A stretch of 64,000 nt of DNA from Melampsora larici-populina 98AG31 (Eukaryota; Basidiomycota; Pucciniomycetes; Pucciniales; Melampsoraceae): assembly GCF_000204055.1 (NCBI RefSeq), contig NW_006768805.1, positions 15,307-79,306 of the forward strand. Direction: 5' to 3'. Both the position numbers and the translations under genes were made by a program. This document shows, one piece after another, positions 35,930-47,503 of this stretch. The notes under the pieces are model-generated. The model did no database searches. It saw only the letters and a program-made list of their open reading frames with translations, and was not told where the DNA came from. Within the stretch, counting starts at the first letter, position 1. Every line of letters begins with the position of its first letter.

Positions 35930-36894
35930 TTAGGTACAGTTTTTCTTTTTGAGATCATCTCGATAAAGTATCACATTTCCATGTAAGCAAAGACGGGGAC
36001 CAAATCCAAAACCGAGATTTTTCATGGCGTCTACGCTGAGTTCTGGCGAAAAGAACATTTCAAAGTTGTTAATGTCTAAAGACTTGGGTAAACTTCGAGT
36101 ATGTTCATCATGCTTATTGATTGAACAAAAGTCGAGGTATTCCTCGAATTCAGGAAATGGTCTGGGGGCTGGGGTGCCGCTTTGTAAACGGAATGCCGAA
36201 CGGGTAAAGTTGGTTGAGGCAGTTCGATCTATTGAAAATAAGCATCAGCTTGGTATGTAGCATTTGAATAAGGAGAAAAGCAAAACCTACTAGCAGGGCT
36301 ATCATCGGCTTGATTCTCGACATGGCCATCGCTAGAAGCTATATCAATTACACCTTGAGGATTGGGTGCTGCTAAATTAGAAACAAAAGGTCAGGTTTGA
36401 TGAAAAGTTGTTGAAAGAGAAATAAAAACTCACTGTGGACGAATTCGATTTCAGGATCGAGTGGAGGTTGAGGTTGAACTCGACAACGGAACTCACGAGA
36501 GCCCGTTTCAATAGAAGGATCCACATGGACCAAGTCCGTATCGAGATACTGGCGCTGACCACCAAAGCGTATCTCTTCCCAATGGTGACCAGGTCTGAAA
36601 CAGATAATGAAACGTAATCAAAATCAATTAATGATCTGAATCGAAGAATAGAAAACAATAACTTACTTGTGAGTATAGAAGGGGCTGCCATCCCTGCCAT
36701 GACCAGGGCTAAGCCCTTCAACGGGAGCACGTCTTGCTCGTCTTTCAGCACTAAGACAAATCAAGTTGATGAGAAGAAAGAAATTCGAAAGAAAGTAAGA
36801 GTTTGAAGGGAAAGAAATGTAGAACATACGCCTCTTGTAGCGCAGTAGCTTCCTTGTCCCGTTGGGCTTGGCGTTTCGAGATTCCTTTTGGCAT
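35930..36894 (-). CDS. Third gene of the PIF element, 229 residues, SAM-like C-terminus
   Basis: The exons 36894-36830, 36750-36667, 36594-36434, 36371-36291 and 36228-35930 join in frame with good donors (GTATGT, GTAAGT, GTGAGT, GTAGGT). The product starts MPKGISKRQAQRDKE, then AERRARRAPVEG, HHWEEIRFGGQ and an acidic-hydrophobic C-terminus (EFEEYLDFCSINKHDEHTR, FEMFFSPELSVDAMKNLGF, LHGNVILYRDDL). The helical C-terminal pattern looks like a SAM-type or similar five-helix domain, but this is tentative. The gene is convergent with the PIF nuclease and divergent-to-tandem with the Myb/SANT gene, all inside the same terminal repeats. It could be an accessory transposition protein or a captured host gene. 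Confidence 0.68.
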
Positions 36895-38811
36895 GTTGGT
36901 GAAGAAGTGGAGGTGGATCGAGGGTGTGGTCAAGGGTTTGGTGATGAAGGTAAACAAGAAATGGGAGTTGACAAGATCCAAATATTGTATCTTGATTGTA
37001 GGATATGCTTGTATTCAAATCACAGCTGTATCAAAAAAAGAAACTTAATAAGATGAAAATGCTGTGTTGCTCGATTGTGTTGTTGATAGGCAAATGTTCT
37101 CAACTTGTTCAAGATGAACTTGTTTTGTTTTTTTAAATAAAATCATATATTCATCGCAGGCAATATATTTCAACTTGTAAATACAAAAACCATAGAAAAA
37201 TTGAAAATAGATAGTTCGTGTGTGAGATTTTGATGATAGTTGTTACAAAAGCACAAGGAGATCCTATAAAGATCTTCAAATCCAATTTAATTGGGTGGAG
37301 GATGAATTTGACCAATACCTCGATTGTTTCTATCACAGTTTCAGACGTACCCGTTTTATTTAAAGTAGAAGCACAAGGATGAGAAGAAAAAGATAGGAGA
37401 TGATAGAAAAGAGATCATGATTAATAGATTCATAGATTAGATGAAAAATATTAGTGAGATGATGACTTACATGAAGAGTGTTTAATTAATGTTTTTGTTT
37501 AATTTTTGCTTTAACCATACCCAGTGTTCCTCTTCATCAAGGTTGATGAAGAAGGAAGCTGAGTCTTTGTCTCTTAGAAGATCAGCAGCTTTCATCCAGA
37601 TTTCGATGTTAGGAAACTCAGAATGTTTCTTTAATGAGAATAGCTCCATCGCTGGCTTGCAATTTGGGAATCTTTCGTTGGCCAAGGCTGCAGCTTGAAG
37701 ACGAGATTGAACTCGATCTTCAACCGCTTCACGGTGAGCGTCCAGACGAGCTTGATTTTGGTCATTCTTCTCCTCCGCATACTTTTTTTCAGCTTCGAGT
37801 CTTTTTTCTTGATTGGAACTCATGATAATAATTGCTGAAGCTAAGTTGGTAGGCTGTTTAGAGTTGATTTTGACAATCTTCTTTTCTTGAATGTCCAGAG
37901 CTTTGAGTTTAGGCCCGCCGGAAGTGAAAGGGTTCTTGTGCTTGCTCGAATCATCGACTTGAGTGCAGGTAGATTGTTGAGTTGGTTCTATATTAAAATC
38001 ATCGAGTATATCAACAATTCGAGATCCAGAAGATATGTTTGCCTCGGTGATACTATCAATGTGATCCTCAACCGGTTGAGGAGCAACTACAAAGTAAGAA
38101 TGAGTTCAAAAATTCAAAAATGATCACAAGTGATGAAATTCCACTTACTTTGTTCTTTGTTGCTTGTATTTTCAGGATCAGGAAGAATCTAAGTATTCGA
38201 GGTTGATAAGCTTCGTTGCTGAGACGTATTAGTCCCAGTACGATTTGCTCCAGGTTTTGTGATATGACCGATGAGGTTGTCAAGAGCACTGTAGAGTGGA
38301 AAGCCCTTTTTCTCGTAAGGGCGGGCATTCTTATGACCCTAAATACAAATGAAATGTACATCAAAGTCAGTACAGTAAAATAAGAGATAACAAGAACTTA
38401 CTATGTGCCAATTTTTCCAGAAGTCCTCATCCGCGATGATTCGCTGCTCTTCTTCGTTCCAACCACCAACACCAGAAGCTTTCCTAATTTCACGAATTGC
38501 CTTATAATGGCTGGTGATCTAGAATAGATAAAGATTTCGAAAGGTGAGCTAAACAAACAGTAATCTTCATAAGATATTAGAGCACAATACCCACTACAGT
38601 CCAGTGATTCTTCAGTTGATTGATATCAAAACCAGGTGGATATTGTAACTTCAACCGATCTATGGCGGCATTCCAAGCAATGGGTTTGAAGCCATTGTCG
38701 GATCGATGGCCGAGATCAGCTTGCTCTTGAAGGCAGTCGATGAAAGCCAGACTACGGCTTGTGGTCCATTGAGCAGTCGATCTTGCTTCTTGATCCTTGT
38801 TGGTGACCTTG

Positions 38812-39119
38812 TGTTGGAGTGTGTGTGTTTCAAAAGTCTTGTTTACATAAATGTATTATGTATAAATGTATTTCTCTTCATCATTAAATTACATCATACT
38901 TCTCAATGTGGAATGTTACGTCACTGAATCAATGATGTCATTTAATTAAGAAATTCTTTTTGTTTTCATATTTAACCTGAGTCTCAAATCACAGTCTGAT
39001 GTTTCTCTTTTTCTTTTCTCATCTGACTGTATCTTAAACAAAATCTTTCTACAAGATTCTTCGTGTTTCTCTTTTACTTATATAAAGATTTATGTTTTTG
39101 GTTTTGATTCAGACCAACA
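38812..39119 (+). repeat. 5' LTR of the Copia element
   Basis: 308 bp, TG...CA ends, with a TATA-like CTTATATAAAG at about 39077-39087 that would drive the genomic transcript. Confidence 0.95.
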
Positions 39120-39131
39120 GGTTATGAGCCC
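39120..39131 (+). promoter_or_regulatory. Primer binding site, complementary to the initiator tRNA-Met anticodon arm
   Basis: GGTTATGAGCCC follows the 5' LTR directly. It complements GGGCTCATAACC, the anticodon stem-loop of eukaryotic initiator tRNA-Met, and has no TGG for a 3' CCA end. This matches half-tRNA priming known for Drosophila copia. Confidence 0.75.
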
Positions 39132-39198
39132 TTAAAGACAATCTCGAAATCCATCTCTTTCTCGATATTCCAACTCCATTTCCTAATCAACTTTTTCC

Positions 39199-42100
39199 AT
39201 GGCATCGACATCAGCTACCGATAGTGGAAAAGCTCCTGATCGACCACCACCACCACCTTCCACTGGGACAAGACCGAAGGAACCTTCGACTCCTCCCACT
39301 AATTTCGACGATCTATTTTCTGTTGGTTCGAAATGGGGACCGTTGGCATTACCAACATCATCGGTTGTCGGTCTGACTCTTCTTGAGCCACCTGGTGATA
39401 ATTCTAACTACAGTAATTGGGAGCTAGCCATGAATGGTTCGATTTTAGGAGCTGGAATGGGTCACGTTTTGAACCCTAAGTTACGAGATGTTGAACAACC
39501 TAATTTTCATTGGACGCAACAGAATAATGCAATCTGTTCAGTACTGTTACGTCATGCTCATCCTAACAATTATGCTGTTATGAGACCTCATATGGGTAAC
39601 GCAGCTGCGATGTGGCAAGCTTTGTCCGATTCCCATAACGATGCTTCGATGGGATCCAAGATGCTCGTTCTACGACGGCTTATTTCATGTCAAATGGTAG
39701 ACGATGACATCGACACTCACTTAACTAATGTCGAAAAGCTTGCGACAACCTTAGGTCAACTCGTTGCGAAATCTAAACTCAGCATGGACGACATTGTTTG
39801 TGCCGCGATCAGTGCATCGTTACCGAGTGATTGGAATGCCGCTATCAGCAGTCTGATGAATCAACAATCAGTATCTGCAGCCTCTCTGATTTCGTCTTTA
39901 AGACGAGAAGGTATTCGACGACGGGATCAAGCATCCTCATCTTTAATTCTGTCGGTTACTAATGATCGTAATGATAGTAACCAAGCTCTACTTCGATCTA
40001 CGCCTGTCACTTTACCAAACATGGCGGCACAGGTTCATGTCCAATCTACTCCGAGTTCGTCTCGAGGGAAGAAACGATCTAATGTTTCTCAACCTCCGTC
40101 TAACGTATCTAGCGACGTGATGTGCAATCACTGCAGCATGCGAGGGCACAGTTGGCAAACTTGTCACAAACTAGCTAATCAATTCTTTAAACAAATGCTA
40201 GAGAACCAGCCTAACTTATCTGTCCCTCAACGTCATCCAGAAGCCAACCTAGTTCAACCATCTTCTCAGTCATCGGGTGAACCTATTCCTTTATCTGCTT
40301 GGAGCCCCGCACCTGACACCTTCATCCATCAACCTGAAGGTTCCAGTTTTTTAGTGACTGTCGATTCATGTGCTTTATTGACGAATGAAGATAAATGTGT
40401 TTGGATTTTAGATTCTGGATGTACACAGACTTGTATTCCTTCTTTTACATCTGGAGAATTACTTCTATCAAAAATTTCCTCAACTCCTCACATTCAAAAT
40501 ATTTGTGTAGCTAACGGTATTGGTCTGAAGGTGACTCAACAACGACTTTTACCACTTCCATGGTCAACTACTGGCTTGGATTTTGAAGTTATCGAAGTTC
40601 CAGGTTTACAACACAGCTTATTATCAATTTCACAGCTACGATCACTCGGTTACTCAACTGCGTTTTTGCAAGATCGAGTCGAAATCTTATCTGCTGATGG
40701 AGCTGTTGTTGCGAAAGGTTCTTATTGTGGAGGTTTACCGGTATTAAATGATGTTAGCAATTTTTGCCTTAACTCAAATGCTCAATCTACGCCTAACACT
40801 TCATTCTATCAATGGCATTGTCTCCTTGGTCATATAGGAGAAGTCGGAACCAAACGAGCTCTATCTCATCTGAATATTTCTGTACCTCTGACTAAGCACA
40901 ATGTTGAAGAAGTTAAGAACTGCATTCATTGTTGCAGAGGAAAATTCCACAAGAAAACTTTTTGTTCTAGATCAGCCTATCGCTCCAAGACACCTTTTAG
41001 TGTTGTTCATTCTGATGTGGCGTTCCTACCTTCAAAATCCAAGGCAGGATATCCCTATTTTGTCTCCTTTATAGATGATTTCTCAAAATTTACTGTTTGT
41101 TATTCAATGAAGACAAAAGATCAAGTACACCTTTATTTCAAGAAATTTGTTAATTTAGTTAAAACGAAATTCAATTCATCTGTCCTCTGTTTGCGTTCTG
41201 ATAACGGCTCTGAATATGTCAATAAAAACATGATTGATTTTTGTCTTCAAGAAGGGATTACGTCTTTGTGTGGAGCCCCTTACACCCCGGAGTCCAATGG
41301 TGTTGCTGAGCGTTGGAACCGTACCGCTGCTGAACGATTACGTACTTTATTTTCTTCATCAGGAGTACCTTTATTTTTTTGGCCTGAATGTCTACAACAA
41401 ATCGTACTATGTTTTAACAACTTCCCTACTAAAACCAACATTGGTTTATGCTCGCCTTTATCAGCTTTAAAACAACCAAATGATGACATCACTCTTTTTG
41501 CTCCGTTTGGATGTGCGGTCGAGTATCTCCTACCTCCAACTCTACGCTCGAAACTGTCGCCAGTATCCCAAGAGGCGGTGTTTCTACACTCGGTTCCGGA
41601 TGGAAAGTATGTCGTAGCATATGACAGAGCTAGACACCTAATTGTAAAGACTGCATCTTTTAAATTTTTTATTCAAAAATTTCCTTTTCTCTTGAATCCC
41701 AACAAACACCCAACCGAGTCTTTGTCCTTACCTTGGTCTGACCTACCGGTGCTTGAAGAACCAATACAACCTTATGGCGTTATTACTCGCTCAAAGACCA
41801 CCGTAACCTCTCCTTTTCCTTCTTCTCAACCTTCTACTCCATCTTCACCAGACATACCTCATGATTCATCGATTGAAATTGAAGATTCGATGCCACTTTC
41901 TCCACCACATCCTACACCTTCTCCACCAGAACCTATTCTACTTCCACCTCCTCCAGTCGTTCGACCTTCAGCACCAATTGCAGTACGAAGAAGTTCTCGG
42001 GTCACACGTGAACCAGAACGTTTCACACCATCAGCTTTCGTACTTGACACTTCATCTCCAGAACCAAAATCTTACCAAAAAGCCATGGATACTGAAGAAT

Positions 42101-43611
42101 CGTTAGAATGGTCAAAAGCTGCAAAGACCGAAATCGATACTCTTCTCAAACTAGGTACTTGGAAACTTGTGCCAAGACCTACTAATCGAAAGGTGCTAAG
42201 GTCAATGTGGGTCTTTAAAAGAAAACTATTGCCTTCAGGAGAAATTGATAAATATAAAGGAAGACTAGTCGTTCTGGGGAATGGACAAATTGCTGGTGTT
42301 GATTTTGGTGATGTTTTCTCACCGGCATCTAGACAGGAATCTAATTGAGTTTTGCTTACGGTTGCTGGGGTGAAATCATGGAAAGTCAAAGGCTACGATA
42401 TTACAGCGGCTTTCTTACATGGAAAACGTTTAGAAGAAGAGGTTTTTATGGAGCAACCCGAGGGTTTTTGTGATCAAAATTTTCCTACTTATGTGTGTCA
42501 ACTAATTTTACCTTTATATGGGTTACATCAAGCCGCAAGAAATTGGAATGATCGATTTACGGCATCCCTGATTGACATGGGTCTTCGACAATCGGCTCAC
42601 AATCCTACTTTATTCTTCAAACTTCAAAACAATGTGCTGGTTGGTTTAGTAACTGTACATATAGATGACATTTTGGCAACCGGTGAAGATCATTTCCTTC
42701 ATTCTCTCTCTTCATCACTTCGTTCTTCTTTCCCTATCTCAGCGGAGTCAGATTTGTCGCATCATCTATCCATTTCTATTGAAAGATCTAAAAATTTACG
42801 TTATTTCACTCTTCATCAAAAATCTTATATCGTCAAAATAACAAAACAGTTTTTCTCTACTGAACCTCAACAAGTTCCAACACCATACATAGCAGGTTTT
42901 GGGTCTTTGATCCCAGCAGATGATGTTTCCACTTCAAATCCAAACTACGGTTCAATTATTGGGGCATTGTTATGGCTTGCTCAATGTACCAGACCGGATA
43001 TCGCCTTTGCCGTCAATCGACTTTCCCAGTTTTTGAAGAAGAACAATGAAGGGCATTGGAAAGCAGCTTTACGAGTATTAGCTTATGTTTATCATACTCG
43101 TGATCTTGGTCTCACTTTAGGAGGTTATGACAATCAACTTCAAGGCTTTACGGATTCTGACTGGGCAGAAAATCTACATGATCGTTCGTCTACTTCTGGT
43201 TACTTGTTTAGATTAGGTGATGGGTTTATTTCATGGAAGTCTAGAAAACAGAAGACTACAGTGCTGTCGAGTACAGAGGCAGAATACATGGCATTGAGTG
43301 ACGCGGGGAGAGAGGCCATGTGGTTGAGGCAATTACTTCAAGAAATTCGTTTTATTAATAATGTACCAACAACTATTCATTACGATAACACAGGATCAGC
43401 AGCGCTGGCGAACAATCCTGTGCATCATTCTAGAAGTAAACACATAGATTTATGTTATCATTTTATTCGACAATTAATAAAAGACAAGAACATTGAATTG
43501 AAACAAGTAAACACTACTTTTCAATTAGCTGATTTCCTAACTAAAGCTCTTCCTAAACCTGCGTTTATTAATCTTAGAAATCAATTAAAATTCAACAACT
43601 TATCAAAATGA
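39199..43611 (+). pseudogene. Copia Gag-Pol polyprotein, one internal TGA
   Basis: The frame runs 1471 codons with a single TGA at 42346-42348 (codon 1050). Domain order is Copia type: Gag, CCHC knuckle (CNHCSMRGHSWQTC, about 309), aspartic protease (WILDSGC, Asp about 405), GAG pre-integrase (WHCLLGHIG), integrase with Asp about 606, LRSDNGSEY (Asp about 668) and NGVAERWNR (Glu about 704, 35 residues between the last two), then reverse transcriptase and RNase H (TDSDWAE, SSTEAEYMAL). The polymerase active-site box reads VHIDD rather than YVDD. The TGA lies early in the reverse transcriptase at a position where Copia proteins usually have Arg, and it reads TTGA. It probably blocks polymerase synthesis. 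Confidence 0.96.
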
Positions 43612-43676
43612 TTCAATTTTATTCTCTTTTCTTTTTCTTAAAAATTTTTTTTACGGACTTTTTCAGCATGGGGGGG

Positions 43677-44095
43677 TGTTGGAGTGTGTGTGTTTCAAAA
43701 GTCTTGTTTACATAAATGTATTATGTATAAATGTATTTCTCTTCATCATTAAATTACATCATACTTCTCAATGTGGAATGTTACGTCACTGAATCAATGA
43801 TGTCATTTAATTAAGAAATTCTTTTTGTTTTCATATTTAACCTGAGTCTCAAATCACAGTCTGATGTTTCTCTTTTTCTTTTCTCATCTGACTGTATCTT
43901 AAACAAAATCTTTCTACAAGATTCTTCGTGTTTCTCTTTTACTTATATAAAGGTTTATGTTTTTGGTTTTGATTCAGGTAATGAAAATTCAAATAGATCT
44001 GACTGTATCTTAAACAAAATCTTTCTACAAGATTCTTCGTATTTCTCTTTTACTTATATAAAGATTTATGTTTTTGGTTTTGATTCAGACCAACA
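43677..44095 (+). repeat. 3' LTR of the Copia element, with internal 111-bp duplication
   Basis: It matches the 5' LTR but holds a second copy of the promoter-proximal segment (TCTGACTGTATCTTAAACAA to GATTCAG), joined by GTAATGAAAATTCAAATAG. It therefore has two TATATAAAG boxes. Confidence 0.93.
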
Positions 44096-44504
44096 CCTTG
44101 GCTCGACCCATATATTACGGTAAAGATAGTAGAGGTGATGTGGTAAGATGTGATGTGTGGTGTAATGATTCGATGAAGTGGGTGATTGTGGGTGATTGTG
44201 TGTGGTGTTTAAAATTACGAGCTTGACGTGAGTTGAAGATAGGAGGGGGGGTATCAGAATTTGGACTTGTCCGTTTTCAGAAAAAGATGTGATCTGACTG
44301 ATTTTGGGTCAAATAAGTACTTATCCAAAAAATAAAGACCTACTTGGTCCATTAATATAAGTAGCGAAATAAGTTACTTATCGGTACCATAAGTACTTAC
44401 GAAAAGGTACAAGAATTCTGTGCCAAACGGACTTTTCAAAATCTGACTTTTGAAAGTCAAATTTCGACTTAAGTACCTTAAAAAAAGTCGTACCAAACGT
44501 GCCC

Positions 44505-45812
44505 TAAGCCTTATATATCTGATTTTACAATTAATAATGGTAAACAGCTCTGAAAAACCAAAAAGATGGCTAAAAAGTTGGTAAACAGCTATGATGCAAT
44601 CATTCAATGATGATCTACACTTCCCAATTTCGCCATTTTGAGCCATTTTAGCTAGTACAAACATGTAGTATGATGTAATGTGATCTGTAGATCTTCTACA
44701 AGTGATTCATTACTCATTTACTCAGCAAAGATGACTAATTGCTACTGCCAAGCTCTTCTAGTATGATCAATCTGATGTGATTTGCTGCTGCGGAAATAAT
44801 CAATAAGTTGATCTTGTGATGATTCAACATATCTTACTAATTGTCTTCATAATAATGATGAGTAATGAATTGTTTGATTATAAATGATGTGGTAGCTATA
44901 GATGTAATGTTACTAATCAACTGATTTACTTGTGTAAATTTCAATCACATGTTAAATGCTTATAGTCAATCCTGTAATGTATGCTTATGTAAACTCCCTT
45001 TTGAATTTCAAAACTTCACTTGCCCCAATCTTCTCACTACACCCCATTCTTCTTCCCTTCTTTATCATGGCCTCATTCACTCATCACTACCCTTTTCCTC
45101 AGCATTCATCATCATCACTACCCTACTTTACTTTCTCTTGGCGCTTCATCAATGCCTCCTCATTCCTCCTTAGCTTTATCCCAATCTTCAATACTTCAAC
45201 TAACCAATGATGTCAGCTTATTCTATTCATTCAATCCAATCCTTTTCCTCTTTCATCAACTCCTCTATTCATTATCTTTCTCTCAGCTCCTGGATATCCC
45301 TTCTTTACAACTTCAACTATTGACTTCTTCAATCTTTCTTTGATCATCTTCCTCTCTTTGCTCCAAGTCTAACTCTCAAGTGCCTAACTACTCTGTTATC
45401 GCTCTAGTAACCATTTCATTCTACATCTTTCTCCAACATCATCTCACTGTTGATCTCTTTCTAGTCTGTTGTTCCTGATGCTCGGCTTCAATCTAAACCT
45501 TCCATTCAATCCAGCTCAATCAGGTTCTCCAAGTAAGTCTCATCATCTCTTCCCTATTCTTTCTTTCAACTTCTACTCCAATGTCTTTTGCTATTCTTAG
45601 CCTCGATCCTCAACTCAAGTTAATCTTCAATCTTTATTCTAGCTTCATCAATCTCTCTTTCCTTTTGGTTAGTACCATCTTTCTTTTCTCACGTGTCTTC
45701 TACTTCTCTAAACTTCTAAACTAACATTCTGCTATTCCTCTTCTTTAAACCAATCAATCTCTTTTGTTCTTAGTCTGATTAGCTGATTCTTGTTTCTTTT
45801 TTCCTTCTTTAA
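44505..45812. other. No gene recognised; T/C-rich sequence
   Basis: From about 44990 the plus strand is very pyrimidine-rich and open in several frames at once, which reflects composition. No splice-consistent protein was found. Confidence 0.3.
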
Positions 45813-46646
45813 TAGAGACCAGTCGCAGATTCCCGGTCGTTGTTGTCACTAATGTACCGTTAGGGGGCTCGTTTTGATCAGGTTTTTGAGCCATCTTCTC
45901 AGGAGTGGCTGATAATCCACTTTCAGACATTGTTTGGAAAAGATAAATGAGTTTTGATTGTCAAGCCTCACATAGTTTCAGCAAGGCTCGTAATAAAGCA
46001 GACATATACTATGGGTATTTGATGTAACTCACTGCTTTAATCCAGTTGCAATTGGATAGTTTTCTACGCTAACCTTTATGTTTCGGCACTTTTGAGACTG
46101 ATTTAATCTGTGAATCTTTCCCTCAAGGATGATTTGCACAGGTTTGGTAAGGTGAGATCAAAGATAAGGTTTATGGGTTTTCAAGTACATCCATTACTGG
46201 AGGCAAGAGGATTTTTGTGAAAGGTGTGCTTATGGAATATAAGGATACCTACAAGAATTGTTCACCCTTTCTTCCTTCCTCAGTCATAATTATGTGGTTA
46301 TCAAGCTATAGCAATCCATAATCTGAAGTATTTGCTTGATTAAATCTCGTGCGTTGGCTATCAGAGATGTTGATAAATAGGGATTGGGATGATTTTGAGC
46401 AAAGATATTACCACTCAACATGCCACAAGCTCTACAAGCTCAGCATTCATGGTTTGATACATTGTAACATTGCAAACATCGAGCATGGTTTTAGATAGGG
46501 AACCCAGTGACATCCTGTTGCATTTCACTTGCGCTCTGCAGGGAGGTTTTGCTGATCCTTGCCAATCACAATGTCAAAATCTACTTTTGAAGTGGAAAAG
46601 TTGGTGACAATGCACGAGTTTTGGCCCAAAGTGCGCCTGGTCTCTA
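45813..46646. mobile_element. Possible 834-bp TA-flanked inverted-repeat element
   Basis: TAGAGACCAGTCGCA at the left and the complement of TAGAGACCAGGCGCA at the right (15 bp, one mismatch), with TA on both sides. The inside holds no transposase. A short minus-strand start (MSESGLSATPEKMAQK, from 45931) leads nowhere clear. The terminal repeat is short, so this is tentative. Confidence 0.5.
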
Positions 46647-47261
46647 ATCCGTTTTGAATTTCTGTATATCCAATTGATCAATCCCCTCTTCTAACTCTTC
46701 AAATGAATTTAATAATAATAAATGAATAATCAAAATAAATGAATCAATTTTTAAAGTAAATCAATTGTAAAATAAAAAAACATGTTATCTCTTTTAAACT
46801 TGATTTCTTAGTTTTATAAACGTTAGTTTTTTTAAGAATGATTGGAAATAAACAATACACAAGAAACAAAAAGATTTTCTCTCGAATGATTTTTTAAGTG
46901 ATGTGAGACTTGACTTCCAAGGAAGAGAGCAAGAGTAAAAAAAAGTAAAAATAATTTTGACTTAGTCCTATAAATATCTCACCACACCGGTCAAGAAATG
47001 GTTTTAAAGTCAACAATGTAAAAGTGAACCCATGAATCATGGTGAAAGGCTCAGCTTTGAACTTTTAAAAATGGTTCACAATAAAGAGTTTGATACAACC
47101 TTTTTTGAGATACTTCCATGTAGAATAGTTCTGGAAGGTTATGTCTCTAATGATCCCTTTCACTCAATCTTGATTGGAGTACACTGACATCAATGGTCGG
47201 TGAAGGTCTTTTTTTGCGTGTGTAGTTGCTTGTTTTTGTTTTGTGAATTTGCGCTATTCCC

Positions 47262-47360
47262 CGAAAAAAACCGAGATAGTCCCCGATCCCCGAATTCGGG
47301 GACGGGGATCACTCCCCTACCCCTAATTAGGGGAGCGGCCGGGGCGAGGGTCTAGTAGGG
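47262..47360. repeat. GC-rich CCCCGA/TCGGGG palindromic patch
   Basis: Overlapping inverted repeats (CCCCGAATTCGGGG, CCCCTAATTAGGGG) resemble the patch at 23190-23315. It overlaps the 3' end of the signal-peptide ORF. Confidence 0.6.
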
Positions 47361-47503
47361 GCGAATTGAAATTCGGTTCTCAGGTCAGATAATGTATGAT
47401 AGGGTATCCTTGACTTGTAATTGCTTTTGCCTTTGGCAATGGGTGCAATCATTGCAATGAGGCCCAAAAAGACCACAAGGAGTTTGAAATACCGTTGAGA
47501 CAT
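47327..47503 (-). CDS. Small ORF with an N-terminal signal peptide, possibly truncated
   Basis: The ATG at 47503 opens a 58-codon frame starting [20 protein letters not shown], a classical signal peptide with likely cleavage after IAKG. The short mature part ([19 protein letters not shown]) runs into the GC-rich palindromic patch and stops. An AG directly before the ATG and a GT about 85 bases upstream would allow a leader intron. It may be a small secreted protein, or the first exon of a secreted-protein gene whose 3' part was replaced by the repeat. Confidence 0.45.
   Translation of the reverse strand: MSQRYFKLLVVFLGLIAMIAPIAKGKSNYKSRIPYHTLSDLRTEFQFAPTRPSPRPLP

Larger units (their letters stand above)
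38812..44095 (+). mobile_element. Copia LTR retrotransposon, 5.28 kb
   Basis: The LTRs begin TGTTGGAGTG and end ACCAACA. The 5' LTR is 38812-39119 (308 bp) and the 3' LTR 43677-44095 (419 bp). By eye they are almost identical except for one 111-bp internal duplication in the 3' LTR. A perfect 5-bp target duplication CCTTG flanks it (38807-38811, 44096-44100). A G-rich polypurine tract (GCATGGGGGGG) precedes the 3' LTR. High LTR identity points to recent insertion. Confidence 0.97.
37482..44111 (-). pseudogene. PIF/Harbinger Myb/SANT-like accessory gene, split by a Copia element
   Basis: The ATG lies at 44111-44109 and the first 16 coding bases end at 44096. The Copia element follows, and the same exon resumes at 38806 and ends at 38598. 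It codes for a Myb/SANT-like domain (AQWTTSRSLAFIDCLQEQAD, FKPIAWNAAIDRL, DINQLKNHWT, then HYKAIREIRKASG). Later exons carry GWNEEEQRIIADEDFWKNWH, GHKNARPYEKKGFPLY and a charged coiled-coil C-terminus (EKRLEAEKKYAEEK) to the stop at 37484-37482. Such proteins bind the element ends and bring in the nuclease. A TAG at 38191-38189 also interrupts the frame. Both lesions suggest it is dead. Confidence 0.85.
24207..44504. mobile_element. PIF/Harbinger transposon carrying three nested insertions
   Basis: Both ends are GGGCACGTTTGGTACGACTT (20-bp terminal inverted repeats at 24207-24226 and 44485-44504). The 3-bp flanks are CAA and TAA, an imperfect match to the TWA duplication of this superfamily. 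Inside are a PIF nuclease gene, a Myb/SANT gene and a third gene. Three separate insertions (hAT 24476-28870, MULE 30223-35862, Copia 38812-44095), each with its own target duplication, add about 15.3 kb. Removing them leaves an element of about 4,958 bp, a normal size for the superfamily. Confidence 0.88.

Noticed and set aside
44949..45343. Three overlapping plus-strand frames near 45 kb
   Set aside because: The region is pyrimidine-rich and all frames are open by composition; no splice sites or family resemblance.
46376..46392. Copy of the TAGGGATTGGG terminus of the 19130-19504 MITE
   Set aside because: Only about 15 bases match and no inverted partner was found.
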